From contig NZ_JANL01000019.1 in NCBI RefSeq assembly GCF_000585255.1, positions 1 through 55,654 of the forward strand: a stretch of 55,654 nt of DNA. The letters run 5' to 3'. The notes beneath the pieces were generated by a model that searched no databases, was not told the origin of the DNA, and was given only the letters and a program-made list of their open reading frames with translations. Source of the stretch: Alkalibacterium sp. AK22 (lineage in GTDB: Bacteria > Bacillota > Bacilli > Lactobacillales > Carnobacteriaceae_A). A program made the translations under genes and the position numbers. This document shows positions 24,611 through 33,512 of the stretch, one piece after another. Position 1 is the first letter of the stretch. The number at the start of each line of letters is the position of its first letter.

Positions 24611-26812
24611 ATGCAAAAGGTAAGAGGGAATGACAAAATGGCAGCCGATCATAACGAAAAGATGATCAATAAGTCATTAATGGAAGTCCAGAAGCGCGAT
24701 GGGCGGATGCAGAAGTACAGTCGAAAAAAAATCACAGAGGCACTCTTTCAGGCAGTGGAACAGCTGGACCTTGACTATGCGATTGAGGACCTCAAGCTGA
24801 TTGCTTATGAGGTCGAGACTCAGATCATGAATAAAAAGTGGAAGATTCTGGATACCAAGGCAATCGACCTGTTGGTCCTCGAAATCCTGGCGTCCTCTCA
24901 TTATCGTGATCTGGCAGAGGGTTATATCCAGAGACGGGAAGAAAAGGAAAAAGAGCGGGAAACAAGACGTGACGTGAATGCCATGATTAAAAGTCTGCTG
25001 GATAAAGAGAAATCAATCGTCAATGAAAATGCCAATAAGGACAGTAAAGTGTTCAATACCCAAAGAGATTTAACAGCGGGTATCGTCGGTAAGGCCCTGG
25101 GACTCAAAATGCTGCCGGCTCATGTCGCCAATGCCCATGAAAAAGGAGAGATTCATTACCATGACCTGGATTATACACCTTATGCCCCGATGAGTAACTG
25201 CTGTCTGATTGATTTTAAGCATATGTTTGAAGAGGGGTTCCAGATCGGTAATGCGGAAGTCGATTCGCCCAAGTCGATCCAGACAGCGGCTGCTCAGACA
25301 GCTCAGATCATCGCCAATGTGGCTTCCAGCCAGTATGGCGGCTGCAGCTTCGACCGGATCGACGAAGTTCTGGCCCCTTATGCCAGTCTGAATTATCAGA
25401 AGCATCTGAATACAGCAGAAACCTGGATAGAAAGAGAAGACCGGAAGCAATCCTTTGCAGAGGAAAAAACAAAGAAAGATATTTATGACGCCATGCAGAG
25501 TCTGGAGTATGAGATCAATACCCTTTACACTTCTCAGGGGCAGACGCCTTTCACCAGTCTGGGTTTCGGCCTGGGATCAGACTGGATCGAACGGGAAATT
25601 CAGAAAGCGATCCTAGAAGTCCGGATTAACGGGCTCGGGAAGGAACGGCGTACGGCGATTTTTCCAAAGCTGATCTTTACGCTGAAACGCGGGCTAAATC
25701 TACAGCCTGAGGATCCGAACTATGACCTCAAACAACTGGCTCTAAAGTGCTCCACTAAGCGCATGTATCCGGATGTTTTGAGCTATGACAAGCTGGTCGA
25801 CATCACCGGCAGCTTCAAAACACCGATGGGCTGCCGTTCCTTTCTACAGGGATGGACCGATGACAAGGGCGAGGATGTGGCAGCTGGACGAATGAATTTG
25901 GGGGTAGTGACTTTAAATATCCCGCGGATCGCCATCGAGTCCAGGGGCAGTCAGGAACGCTTTGAAGCGCTGTTGGAGGAACGCCTGGCAGTGGTTAAGG
26001 ATGCTCTACTCTTCAAAGCCCGACGCGTCATGGAGGCAGAGCCGGCCAATGCACCGATCTTGTACATGCATGGAGCTTTCGGCAAGCGGCTGTCAAAAAC
26101 AGACAAAGTGTCCGATTTGTTTTTGAACAAGCGGGCGACGGTATCATTGGGGTATATCGGCCTGTATGAAGCTGCGGCACAGTTTTTCGGCTCCGACTGG
26201 GAAAAGGATACCATAGCTAAAAGCTTTACGTTGTCAGTGATGAAGAAACTGAAGAAACATGCAGATATCTGGGGAGACGAGAGCGGGATCCATGTGAGTG
26301 TCTATTCTACACCAAGTGAAAGCCTGACTGACCGCTTCTGCAAGCTGGATACAGAAAAATTTGGACAGATCAAGGACATTACGGACAAAGGCTACTATAC
26401 GAACAGCTTCCATTATGATGTGCGGAAAAATCCTACCCCTTTTGAGAAAATCGACTTCGAAAAAGAATATGCCAAGTATACCGGAGGTGGCTTCATCCAT
26501 TACTGTGAGTATCCTAAGCTGCAGACCAACCCTAAAGCACTGGAAGCGGTCTGGGACTATGCCTATGAGCGGGTAGGTTATCTGGGGACCAATACTCCGA
26601 TTGATCACTGCTATGCTTGTAGTTATGACGGAGATTTCAAGCCCACAGAGAGCGGCTTTAAATGCCCGAATTGTGGCAATACTGATCCGGAAACCTGTGA
26701 CGTGGTGAAACGGACATGCGGCTACCTTGGAAACCCACAGAAGCGTCCGATGGTGCAGGGGCGACATAGGGAAATTGCTTCTCGTGTCAAACATCTAAAG
26801 GGGACTGATTGA
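24611..26812 (+). CDS. nrdD: Anaerobic (class III) ribonucleoside-triphosphate reductase
   Basis: The oxygen-sensitive glycyl-radical enzyme that reduces NTPs to dNTPs, 733 aa from the ATG at 24611. It opens with an ATP-cone allosteric domain (VQKRDGRMQKYSRKKITEAL), continues with the 10-stranded barrel, and ends with a four-cysteine zinc site (CYAC, CPNC) and the glycyl-radical motif KRTCGYLG. Start choice is uncertain: 24611 follows AAAGGATG, 24638 follows AGAGGGA at an equally good distance, and 24575 lies right after the leader hairpin. Confidence 0.93.
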   Translation: MQKVRGNDKMAADHNEKMINKSLMEVQKRDGRMQKYSRKKITEALFQAVEQLDLDYAIEDLKLIAYEVETQIMNKKWKILDTKAIDLLVLEILASSHYRDLAEGYIQRREEKEKERETRRDVNAMIKSLLDKEKSIVNENANKDSKVFNTQRDLTAGIVGKALGLKMLPAHVANAHEKGEIHYHDLDYTPYAPMSNCCLIDFKHMFEEGFQIGNAEVDSPKSIQTAAAQTAQIIANVASSQYGGCSFDRIDEVLAPYASLNYQKHLNTAETWIEREDRKQSFAEEKTKKDIYDAMQSLEYEINTLYTSQGQTPFTSLGFGLGSDWIEREIQKAILEVRINGLGKERRTAIFPKLIFTLKRGLNLQPEDPNYDLKQLALKCSTKRMYPDVLSYDKLVDITGSFKTPMGCRSFLQGWTDDKGEDVAAGRMNLGVVTLNIPRIAIESRGSQERFEALLEERLAVVKDALLFKARRVMEAEPANAPILYMHGAFGKRLSKTDKVSDLFLNKRATVSLGYIGLYEAAAQFFGSDWEKDTIAKSFTLSVMKKLKKHADIWGDESGIHVSVYSTPSESLTDRFCKLDTEKFGQIKDITDKGYYTNSFHYDVRKNPTPFEKIDFEKEYAKYTGGGFIHYCEYPKLQTNPKALEAVWDYAYERVGYLGTNTPIDHCYACSYDGDFKPTESGFKCPNCGNTDPETCDVVKRTCGYLGNPQKRPMVQGRHREIASRVKHLKGTD

Positions 26813-26813
26813 T

Positions 26814-27374
26814 ATGCCGGCAGATCCAGTTAACTGGACATCCAAGCGGTTTAGTAAAAACTTTGTGGCCGACTATAAACCGTATAACTTCGTGGACGGG
26901 GAAGGTGTCCGCTGCAGCATTTACGTCAGTGGCTGTCCCTTTGCTTGCAAAGGCTGCTACAATAAAGCGGCGCAGGACTTTAGTTACGGCGCTCCGTACA
27001 CGGAAGAACTGGAAACCCAGATTATACGTGATCTGAAAGCTGAATACTGCCAGGGCCTGACTCTGTTGGGCGGGGAACCTTTTTTGAATACAGGGGTAAC
27101 GGTGCCTCTCTGTGAAAAGGTCAGAGCAATATTTGGACAAAAAAAGGATATCTGGTCCTGGACGGGCTACACCTGGGAGGAGCTGTTGGCCGGAACGGCC
27201 GACAAGCGCCGCCTCCTTGAGTTGATCGACGTGTTAGTAGACGGGCGCTTCGAGCAGGACAAGATGGACCTCAACCTAGCTTTCAGAGGCAGCTCCAACC
27301 AGCGCATCATCGATGTCCGGCAGTCACTGAAAAAAGGTGCCGTAGTATTGTGGAGTAACGGTGACTACTGCTGA
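26814..27374 (+). CDS. nrdG: Anaerobic ribonucleotide reductase activase
   Basis: The radical-SAM enzyme that installs the glycyl radical on NrdD; 186 aa. The 4Fe-4S site is CPFACKGC (CxxxCxxC), followed by the GGEPFL motif for SAM binding and a closing SSNQRIIDV. It starts one base after the nrdD stop with AAAGGGGAC upstream, so it is translated from the same RNA. The name NrdG is firm by motif and position. Confidence 0.95.
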   Translation: MPADPVNWTSKRFSKNFVADYKPYNFVDGEGVRCSIYVSGCPFACKGCYNKAAQDFSYGAPYTEELETQIIRDLKAEYCQGLTLLGGEPFLNTGVTVPLCEKVRAIFGQKKDIWSWTGYTWEELLAGTADKRRLLELIDVLVDGRFEQDKMDLNLAFRGSSNQRIIDVRQSLKKGAVVLWSNGDYC

Positions 27375-27462
27375 GCAGCTAAGGCGTCTAATAATGACGC
27401 GCGCCGACGAAGAGACAGTCAGGAAAAAAATACAAGCCTTAACATTCATATAAGCATCTGAT

Positions 27463-27491
27463 TTGGCTTTGTGCTGATTAAGTGGTATACT
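27463..27491 (+). promoter_or_regulatory. Promoter of the ORF-free unit
   Basis: TTGGCT (27463-27468) and TATACT (27486-27491) are 17 bp apart. Transcription would start near 27498. Confidence 0.6.
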
Positions 27492-27497
27492 GTTAAA

Positions 27498-27716
27498 ACG
27501 TCAAGAATGAATACCAAGTATTTTATATAAACTGTTTTATCGAAGTTTATCCGCACTGGCGCAGCTAGAGAGCTGTAAGGACGCGATAGAGGTAGGGATC
27601 GGGTCGTTTAAATGAGAAACTTAGTAGTATAGATATGAATAGAAATAACCAGCGTTTACTTTAGAAGTATTTGTTCTGGACCAGAAAGCCACTCATCTGA
27701 TGAGTGGCTTTTGTCA
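27498..27716 (+). ncRNA. Candidate small RNA of ~220 nt, family unknown
   Basis: Between the promoter at 27463-27491 and the terminator at 27685-27716 no frame exceeds about nine codons. Short stems are visible: AATAC/GTATT, ATAAAC/GTTTAT, CAGCT/AGCTG, and a long-range arm pairing CTGG (27556-27559) with CCAG (27649-27652), flanked by CG/CG and AAGT/ACTT. The next gene has its own promoter, so this is probably a separate RNA rather than a leader. Size is compatible with 6S RNA, but I see no proof. Confidence 0.5.
27685..27716 (+). terminator. Terminator of the candidate small RNA
   Basis: AAGCCACTCATC and ATGAGTGGCTT form an 11-bp stem with a minimal loop, followed by TTTTG. It is strong and well placed. 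Confidence 0.9.
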
Positions 27717-27733
27717 ATTTTATGGATAAAAGC

Positions 27734-27763
27734 CTGAAACAGTTGCTTGATATTTGGTATACT
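27734..27763 (+). promoter_or_regulatory. trmN6 promoter
   Basis: TATACT at 27758-27763 with CTGAAA (27734-27739) 18 bp upstream. Start near 27770, so the ATG at 27766 cannot begin the protein. Confidence 0.55.
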
Positions 27764-27795
27764 GAATGCATTCAATCAATGTAAGGAAGAAAAGT

Positions 27796-28548
27796 GTGAG
27801 TATAGAATTAAGAAACGATGAACGCATCGATCAGCTGATGCAGTATAACCTGGAAATCATTCAAAGTCCTTCTGTTTTTTCTTTTTCTCTGGATGCGGTC
27901 CTGCTGGGAAATTTTGCCAGAGTCCCGCATCATAACCGGGCTCACGTGGTTGATTTGTGTTCAGGTAATGGAGTGGTCGCCCTGATGCTGAGTCAGCAGA
28001 CACAAAGCCAAGTGCAAGCAGTGGAGCTGCAGGACCGGCTGGCGGATATGGCTGAGCGGAGCATTCAGTTGAACGGTCTGACCGACCAGATTCAGATGAT
28101 TCACGCAGACGTCAAGCAGGCGACTGAGTACATTAGAAAAGACTCCGTCGATGTCATTACCTGTAACCCGCCTTACTTTACAGTTACCGAGAGCAGCCGG
28201 AAAAATCCAAACAGCCATCTGGCGATTGCCAGGCATGAGCTTCATCTGACGCTTGAGCAGCTGATGCAGACGTCAGCTGGTTTATTAAAGACCCGGGGCA
28301 AAGCTTTTTTTGTTCACCGGCCCGAGCGCTTTTTGGAAATCATGGAAACGATGAAGGCTGTCGATCTGGCGCCTAAACGCATCCGTTTCGTGCATCCAAA
28401 AGCGGGAAGGGAAGCCAATATGCTGCTGATTGAAGGCATCAAGCAAGGGAAGCCGGATGGCCTGAAGATCCTGCCCCCGCTGGTGGTCTTTGATGACGAT
28501 GGCCACTATCTGCCGGAAGTGAAGAGGATGATTTATGGGGATAAATGA
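27796..28548 (+). CDS. tRNA1(Val) (adenine(37)-N6)-methyltransferase family (YabB)
   Basis: A 250-aa SAM-dependent methyltransferase of the YabB/TrmN6 family. The SAM motif I is VVDLCSGNGVVALML and the N6-adenine catalytic motif is CNPPYF (motif IV). In Bacillus yabB lies after yabA and before yazA and rsmI (yabC), the same order apart from the nrd insertion. The start is GTG at 27796, six bases after AAGGAAG. The upstream ATG at 27766 is at or before the transcription start. tRNA specificity is inferred from the family. Confidence 0.88.
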   Translation: MSIELRNDERIDQLMQYNLEIIQSPSVFSFSLDAVLLGNFARVPHHNRAHVVDLCSGNGVVALMLSQQTQSQVQAVELQDRLADMAERSIQLNGLTDQIQMIHADVKQATEYIRKDSVDVITCNPPYFTVTESSRKNPNSHLAIARHELHLTLEQLMQTSAGLLKTRGKAFFVHRPERFLEIMETMKAVDLAPKRIRFVHPKAGREANMLLIEGIKQGKPDGLKILPPLVVFDDDGHYLPEVKRMIYGDK

Positions 28549-28888
28549 AAAGAAGGCCGGAGGGGAAAACAAGCCCAGTAAACCCAGCTATTTTTACGTG
28601 CTGCACTGCAAGGATGGGAGCTTATATGGCGGCTATACGACGAATTTAAACCGCAGACTGGCTGAACACAACAGTGGGGCCGGAGCGAAATACACACGCC
28701 CCAAGTGTAGGCGACCACTGCGCATGATTTATGCGGAGGCTCATCCAACTAGAAGCGCGGCAACCAAGGCGGAAGCGGCGTTTAAAAAGTTGGTCCGCAG
28801 ACAGAAAGACAGCTATCTGATCCGAGAAGGCGTGCAAAAGCCTTTTTCTAAACAGACAGTATGCATAGTGAAAGAGGTGACCGAGTAG
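28535..28888 (+). CDS. GIY-YIG domain protein YazA
   Basis: A 117-aa GIY-YIG fold protein. YFYVLHCKDGSLYGGYTTNLNRRLAEH supplies the two Tyr-containing strands and the catalytic Arg, and the Glu of EAAFKK closes the site. These single-domain proteins (UPF0213) are widespread but their substrate is not known. It overlaps yabB by 14 bases and rsmI by one, so the three are tightly coupled. Confidence 0.92.
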   Translation: MGINEKKAGGENKPSKPSYFYVLHCKDGSLYGGYTTNLNRRLAEHNSGAGAKYTRPKCRRPLRMIYAEAHPTRSAATKAEAAFKKLVRRQKDSYLIREGVQKPFSKQTVCIVKEVTE

Positions 28889-29790
28889 TGACGATCCGTA
28901 CACAGAAAAGTTTTGAACAGCAAGAAACCGGAAGCTTGTATCTTGTTCCGACGCCAATCGGCAATCTGGATGATATGACCTTTCGTGCCGTTAAAATACT
29001 GGAGCAAGTAGACTGTATTGCGTCGGAAGATACACGTAATACGCAGAAACTGCTCAATCATTTTGACATCAAAACCCCACAGATCAGCTACCATGAACAC
29101 AATACCCATGAGCGGACCCCCCAGCTGATTGGTCGGATGCTAAAAGGAGAATCGATTGCTCAGGTAAGCGATGCTGGTATGCCCTCAATCAGCGATCCGG
29201 GTGTTGACCTGGTTAAAGCAGCAGTCGAAGCTGGCCTGCCGGTTGTTCCGCTGCCAGGGCCTAATGCCGCTTTGACTGCTCTGATTGCTTCCGGCCTGGC
29301 GCCACAGCCTTTTTACTTCTACGGTTTTTTGCCAAGGAAGAAGAAGGAGCTGGTTGAGAGTCTAGAGGAGTTGAACCGCCGGGAAGAAACGCTGATTTTT
29401 TATGAATCACCGCACCGGATCAAGCAAGTCGTGGAGCAAATGCTGACTGTTTTTGGAACAGACCGGCAGCTTGTGCTGGCCCGGGAAGTGACCAAGCGGT
29501 TTGAAGAATTTATCCGGGGAACAACTGAAGAAGTACTCGACTGGCTGGAGGAGACCCAGGTCAGAGGAGAGTTTGTGCTGATAGCAGAAGGCAACAGTAA
29601 GGTTCAGGAAGACGAACCAGCTTTATGGGAAGCAATTAGCCCGAAAGCACATGTCGAAGCTTTGATGGAACAGCAAGGCATGGCAAGTAAAAAGGCTATC
29701 AAGGAAGTAGCTAAGCTCAGAAATCTCCCCAAACGGGACGTCTATGCAGCTTATCATGATATCGACCAGCAGGAGGAGGATAAAAGATGA
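28888..29790 (+). CDS. rsmI: 16S rRNA (cytidine(1402)-2'-O)-methyltransferase
   Basis: It methylates C1402 in the decoding centre of 16S rRNA. The tetrapyrrole-methylase fold is visible from LYLVPTPIGNLDDMTFRA, then SEDTRNTQKLL and the SAM-binding SDAGMPSISDPG. The start was set at GTG 28888, nine bases after AAAGAGGTG, giving 300 aa; an ATG at 28861 would add nine residues and overlap yazA more. The stop overlaps the ATG of the next gene (ATGA). Confidence 0.95.
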   Translation: MTIRTQKSFEQQETGSLYLVPTPIGNLDDMTFRAVKILEQVDCIASEDTRNTQKLLNHFDIKTPQISYHEHNTHERTPQLIGRMLKGESIAQVSDAGMPSISDPGVDLVKAAVEAGLPVVPLPGPNAALTALIASGLAPQPFYFYGFLPRKKKELVESLEELNRREETLIFYESPHRIKQVVEQMLTVFGTDRQLVLAREVTKRFEEFIRGTTEEVLDWLEETQVRGEFVLIAEGNSKVQEDEPALWEAISPKAHVEALMEQQGMASKKAIKEVAKLRNLPKRDVYAAYHDIDQQEEDKR

Positions 29791-30626
29791 AAAAAGAACA
29801 CTGGATTATACCGCTGACCGCCCTGACATTGGGACTGTCAGCCTGTGGATCAGACGAAGCGGGATTGGATGGAGTAGGAGAAGACACAGCGATTGAAGAA
29901 ATGCCTGAGACTTCTGAAGAAGATGCGGGTTTGACAGAAAACGAGCAGTCTGAAGCAGATACTGAGGAAGATGGAGCAGATAGGGATACAGAAGAAACGG
30001 CTGAACGTGAAGACTACTACCAAGAAAGGCTGGATAAGGCCCGGCAGGAATATGCTGCTGGCGAACTTGATGCGGCATCCGGAACGCTGAGCCGTTTGCT
30101 GAAAGCTGATTTAACCAGTCATCCTACTGTTCAAAGTGAAGGAGAAGAATTGAAGCAGGAAATTCATGACCAGCAGTCCCAGCAGGCTCAGGAAACAGCT
30201 CAAGTCCTGGGAGAACAGTCTACATATCAGGAAGAAAGGCAGTCTGCTCTGCTGGCAGAAGAATACATGAGAGCTACCGGTGAGTCTATCGACCAGGCAT
30301 CAGATGAGGAGCTAGAGGGCTGGTTTGAAGATAGAGAAGGCCAGGCAGAAGCTGGCGAGGCGGATGACGAAAGAGAATGGACCAAAGAAGAAGCAGAAAG
30401 CTACGCCTTTGATCAGTTGCTTATCCGAGAAGATCTGGATTATGACCAGTACTTCTTTTTTGTAAATCTTACAGAAGAGGATTGGGTACAAATCGAGGCG
30501 CGGGAAGCGGTCGAACAGGATGGCGTGACCTGGTCCAATCTGATTGGCCTTTACCGCTACAATGTGTCCACAGACGAACTGGAAAAACTGGACAGTGTAA
30601 CGGGAGACTTCTATTCTCTTGATTGA
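29787..30626 (+). CDS. Acidic lipoprotein, unknown function
   Basis: I do not recognise the family. The N-terminus (MKKEHWIIPLTALTLGLSAC) is a lipoprotein signal with the lipobox Cys at residue 20. Residues ~21-75 are almost all E, D, G and T, an extended acidic linker. A helical segment rich in Q, E and L follows, and the end (~200-279) looks like a small folded domain with aromatic YDQYFFFVNL. The strong acidity would fit life at high salt or pH but does not prove it. The start overlaps rsmI by four bases, so it is part of that operon. Confidence 0.7.
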   Translation: MKKEHWIIPLTALTLGLSACGSDEAGLDGVGEDTAIEEMPETSEEDAGLTENEQSEADTEEDGADRDTEETAEREDYYQERLDKARQEYAAGELDAASGTLSRLLKADLTSHPTVQSEGEELKQEIHDQQSQQAQETAQVLGEQSTYQEERQSALLAEEYMRATGESIDQASDEELEGWFEDREGQAEAGEADDEREWTKEEAESYAFDQLLIREDLDYDQYFFFVNLTEEDWVQIEAREAVEQDGVTWSNLIGLYRYNVSTDELEKLDSVTGDFYSLD

Positions 30627-30685
30627 TTCACTGGTGTTCAAGCGAGCAAGTACAAGAGACCAGTATAGATAAGGAGCGAGATGAT

Positions 30686-31636
30686 ATGAAAAAAGCGATA
30701 CTCAACTTGAGACCACTGGAAGAAAAGCACCTGAAAAAAATTCAGGAACTGGCACCTGACTATACGGTCGTTTCTTCTCTGAAGGAAGCAGAAGACCGAT
30801 CAGCAATCAAAGCTGTGTACGGCTGGAACACGGAAGACGGACAGGCATTGATAGATGACTCTGCAAGCGATGTTCAATGGATTCAACTGGCCTCGGCAGG
30901 AGCTGACTATATGGATTTCGACAAGCTGAAAAATCAGAAGATTACCCTGACCAATGCCAGCGGGATTCATAAATTCGGCATTGCGGAATCCGTGTTTGGT
31001 ATGCTTTTGAGCTATACCCGAGGAATCGGCTATTCCATCAAGATGCAGGCACAATCCAAATGGGAACCAATCTCAAGCGGTCAGGAAATGAATGGGAAAA
31101 CGATGCTGATTGTGGGAGCAGGCGAAATTGGTCAGCAGACGGCCAAGCTTGCTCAAGTATTTGGAATGAAGACCATTGGGGTCAACCGCAGTGGTAGATC
31201 TGTTGACTACATGGATGAACAGGTCACACAGAGAAACTTGAAAGAGGCACTTTTCAAGGCAGATGTGGTGGTTAATATTCTCCCTTTGACCGATGAGACG
31301 AGAAATCTGTTCAACTTAAGTCTGTTTCGGGAAATGAAAGAATCAGCGGTGTTTATTAATGTCGGCCGGGGGCAGACGGTCGTGACGGATGACTTGATGA
31401 CAGCACTGGATGAGAAATACCTGGCCTTTGCAGCTCTGGATGTGGTCCACCAGGAGCCGCTGCCGTCAGATCATCCGCTTTACAAGCGGGAAGACGTGCT
31501 ACTGACTCCTCACATTTCCGGAAATCTGGATGCCTATGACGAGAGTCTGTTTGCCATTTTTGAGGAAAATCTGAAGGCCTTTGCTGCAGGCGAAGATCTT
31601 CCTAAAAATGTAGTGGATTATTTAGCTGGCTACTGA
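30686..31636 (+). CDS. D-2-hydroxyacid dehydrogenase family protein
   Basis: An NAD(P)-dependent enzyme of the D-isomer-specific 2-hydroxyacid family, 316 aa. The nucleotide fold has VGAGEIGQQTA. The catalytic triad is Arg in NVGRGQTVV, Glu in VHQEPLP and His in LTPHISG. The substrate is not decided by these motifs; the short sequence and lack of an ACT domain argue against SerA. The start at 30686 follows AAGGAGCGAGATG; a frame opening at 30623 lies inside the preceding gene. It may be transcribed with the lipoprotein, as no terminator lies between. Confidence 0.88.
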   Translation: MKKAILNLRPLEEKHLKKIQELAPDYTVVSSLKEAEDRSAIKAVYGWNTEDGQALIDDSASDVQWIQLASAGADYMDFDKLKNQKITLTNASGIHKFGIAESVFGMLLSYTRGIGYSIKMQAQSKWEPISSGQEMNGKTMLIVGAGEIGQQTAKLAQVFGMKTIGVNRSGRSVDYMDEQVTQRNLKEALFKADVVVNILPLTDETRNLFNLSLFREMKESAVFINVGRGQTVVTDDLMTALDEKYLAFAALDVVHQEPLPSDHPLYKREDVLLTPHISGNLDAYDESLFAIFEENLKAFAAGEDLPKNVVDYLAGY

Positions 31637-31714
31637 ACACATGAGACAGCTCAAAGTGAACCAGCCAATCCTGACAGAGTAACAGATCGAGAAATGACCT
31701 GAAAATAAAGCTGA

Positions 31715-31756
31715 TAAAAAGCCGTGCGGAGCCTAGTGCTTCGGGCGGCTTTTTGT
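31715..31756 (+). terminator. Terminator after the dehydrogenase
   Basis: AAAAAGCCG pairs with CGGCTTTTT (with inner TGCGG/TTCGGG pairs) and is followed by T. Confidence 0.85.
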
Positions 31757-32018
31757 TGTTTAAGACGTTTGAAAGTGTGAGAGAAATAGATTATGAAAGC
31801 AAGTCTGTTTGTAAGCGAACGGTCCTCAGTTTGAAACATCGGGCGTGGGTTGCTGGCTAGAGATTATTTTGCACTCTTTGGCCTGTAGACTTAATAAAGG
31901 GGATAAAATCGGGTTCAAGTCAAGAAGCTGAGAGCCAGCCAATCGGATAGAAGAAAGCGAACGAGTCTGAGAGAGGGGACTGCCTTTATTTGTAAATGTG
32001 TCTGAAATGTGTCTTTAA

Positions 32019-32032
32019 TGAAAGCGTTAGCA
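32019..32032 (+). promoter_or_regulatory. CcpA cre site
   Basis: TGAAAGCGTTAGCA matches the cre consensus TGWAANCGNTNWCA at 13 of 14 positions. It lies about 100 bp before the main -10 (32134), so it would act on an upstream promoter or by looping. It suggests carbon catabolite control of amino acid uptake. Confidence 0.6.
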
Positions 32033-32111
32033 ATATAGAAAAATAAAGTGTTTCCCTGTATTAATATTAGTTTAGTGTGAATATATCATGAGTAATTTCT
32101 AATGTTTTTCT

Positions 32112-32139
32112 TTGCTTTTTTTAAAGGCCAAGCTATAAT
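32112..32139 (+). promoter_or_regulatory. aapJ promoter
   Basis: TTGCTT (32112-32117) and a perfect TATAAT (32134-32139) are 16 bp apart. Confidence 0.7.
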
Positions 32140-32262
32140 TAGCTCAGTTATCTGCAAGGAGGATGTTTCAAGGCAAGCTTATGCAATGCCACAGACAGGG
32201 AAGAGCAGTTGCTCGTTCTTATCTAATTAGAAGATCATTTTAGATCATAGGAGGAAAACCGA

Positions 32263-33330
32263 ATGAGTAAATATGTAAAGTATGCATTGAGCGCAGCCGC
32301 TCTGCTAACACTCACAGCCTGTGCAGGCGGAACAGAAGAAGCAGAGGGAGTGGAGGGGGACAGCAGCACAGCCAGTTCTGGACAGACCCTATCAGCTGTA
32401 ACGGATAGAGGCGAACTGAATGCCGGGGTCAACGACCAGCTTCCTGGTTTTGGCTATGTAGACAGTGACGGAAACTATACTGGTTTTGACATCGATATTG
32501 CCCGGGCTGTAGCCGCTGCAGTTCTGGGAGATGCGGATGCCGTCAACTTTAGGCCGCTTTCCGCCCAGGAACGCTTTACAGCTGTGCAGACCGGTGAAGT
32601 GGATGTATTGGTCCGCAATACAACCTGGACAGCGAGCCGTGACACAGAGGTCGGCTTGAACTTTGCACCGGTCACTTTCTATGATGGTCAGGGAATGATG
32701 GTCAATGCCGATGCGGGGGTCTCATCACTTGAAGATCTGGAAGGCATGATCATTGGTGTGGAGACAGGAACGACAACAGAACTGAACCTGGCTGATCAGA
32801 TGGATGCAATCGGTGTCTCTTATGAAACGCAGACCTTTGATGACCGGGATGCCCTGATTGCAGCCTATCAGGCCGGTTCCGTTGATGCCTGGACCACCGA
32901 CCGTTCCGGCCTAGTCTCATCCTTTGCTGTACTGGATGATCCGGATGGCCATGTTATCCTGGAAGAAACCCTGTCCAAGGAACCCCTGGCTCCGGCAGTG
33001 CTGCATGGAGACGACCAGTGGATGGATGTCGTGAGCTGGACTGTTTTTGCCCTGATTCAGGCTGAGGAATTCGGCATCACTCAGGACAATATCGATGACT
33101 TCATGGACAGCGATGATCCGGATGTTAGACGTTTGTTGGGAATAGAAGAAGATCTGGGAGGCTACTTGGGACTGGATAGTGATTTTGCCTATCAGGCCAT
33201 CTCACAAGTCGGGAACTACGGAGAAATATACGACCGTCACCTGGGGCCGGATACACAGTTCGATCTGCCAAGAGGAATGAACGCCCTGTATGAAGACGGC
33301 GGCCTGCATTACTCTATGCCGTTCAGATAA
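32263..33330 (+). CDS. General amino acid ABC transporter, binding lipoprotein (AapJ/BztA-like)
   Basis: The substrate-binding component, 355 aa. The lipobox LTAC places the lipidated Cys at residue 20, anchoring it to the membrane outside the cell. The mature part has the bacterial solute-binding family 3 fold: GELNAGVNDQLPGFGYVDSDGNYTGFDIDIARAVAAAV, then WTASRDTEVGLNF and the hinge. It is longer than usual for the family, which is characteristic of the AapJ/BztA subgroup for broad L-amino acids. GGAGGAAAACC precedes the ATG. Its partners follow at 33513, 34698 and 35993. Confidence 0.88.
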   Translation: MSKYVKYALSAAALLTLTACAGGTEEAEGVEGDSSTASSGQTLSAVTDRGELNAGVNDQLPGFGYVDSDGNYTGFDIDIARAVAAAVLGDADAVNFRPLSAQERFTAVQTGEVDVLVRNTTWTASRDTEVGLNFAPVTFYDGQGMMVNADAGVSSLEDLEGMIIGVETGTTTELNLADQMDAIGVSYETQTFDDRDALIAAYQAGSVDAWTTDRSGLVSSFAVLDDPDGHVILEETLSKEPLAPAVLHGDDQWMDVVSWTVFALIQAEEFGITQDNIDDFMDSDDPDVRRLLGIEEDLGGYLGLDSDFAYQAISQVGNYGEIYDRHLGPDTQFDLPRGMNALYEDGGLHYSMPFR

Positions 33331-33415
33331 GTCAGCAGTAGGGGGAGAGCGAATGAATGACGCCCCCCCTTATAATAATCAGCTTGACCGGTTTAGACTG
33401 TACCGTGACGTGCAC

Positions 33416-33458
33416 TAAAAAGAGGCCTGCTGCCCTGTTAAATGGCAGGTCTCTTTTC
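33416..33458 (+). terminator. Hairpin between aapJ and aapQ (partial terminator)
   Basis: AAAAAGAGGCCTGCTGCC pairs with GGCAGGTCTCTTTT around a nine-base loop and ends in TTTT. An attenuating hairpin after the binding-protein gene would give more binding protein than permease, as in other ABC operons. Confidence 0.75.
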
Positions 33459-33512
33459 GGGTCTGTCAGCCGGTTTTGTTTAGAGGCTAAACTAAAAGAG
33501 GTGAAGAGACAC

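Larger units (their letters stand above)
31757..32262. other. Long gap before the amino acid transporter operon
   Basis: About 500 bases with no credible gene on either strand. They hold a cre site, the aapJ promoter, and two long-range complements by eye: AAGTCT (~31800) with AGACTT (~31889), and TTG-CTGGCT (~31848) with AGCCAG-C-CAA (~31935). These could be parts of an RNA but I cannot assign one. Confidence 0.4.

Noticed and set aside
33357-33512. N-terminal extension of the AapQ permease
   Set aside because: It runs through a terminator-like hairpin, and a ribosome site just before 33513 gives the family's usual start.
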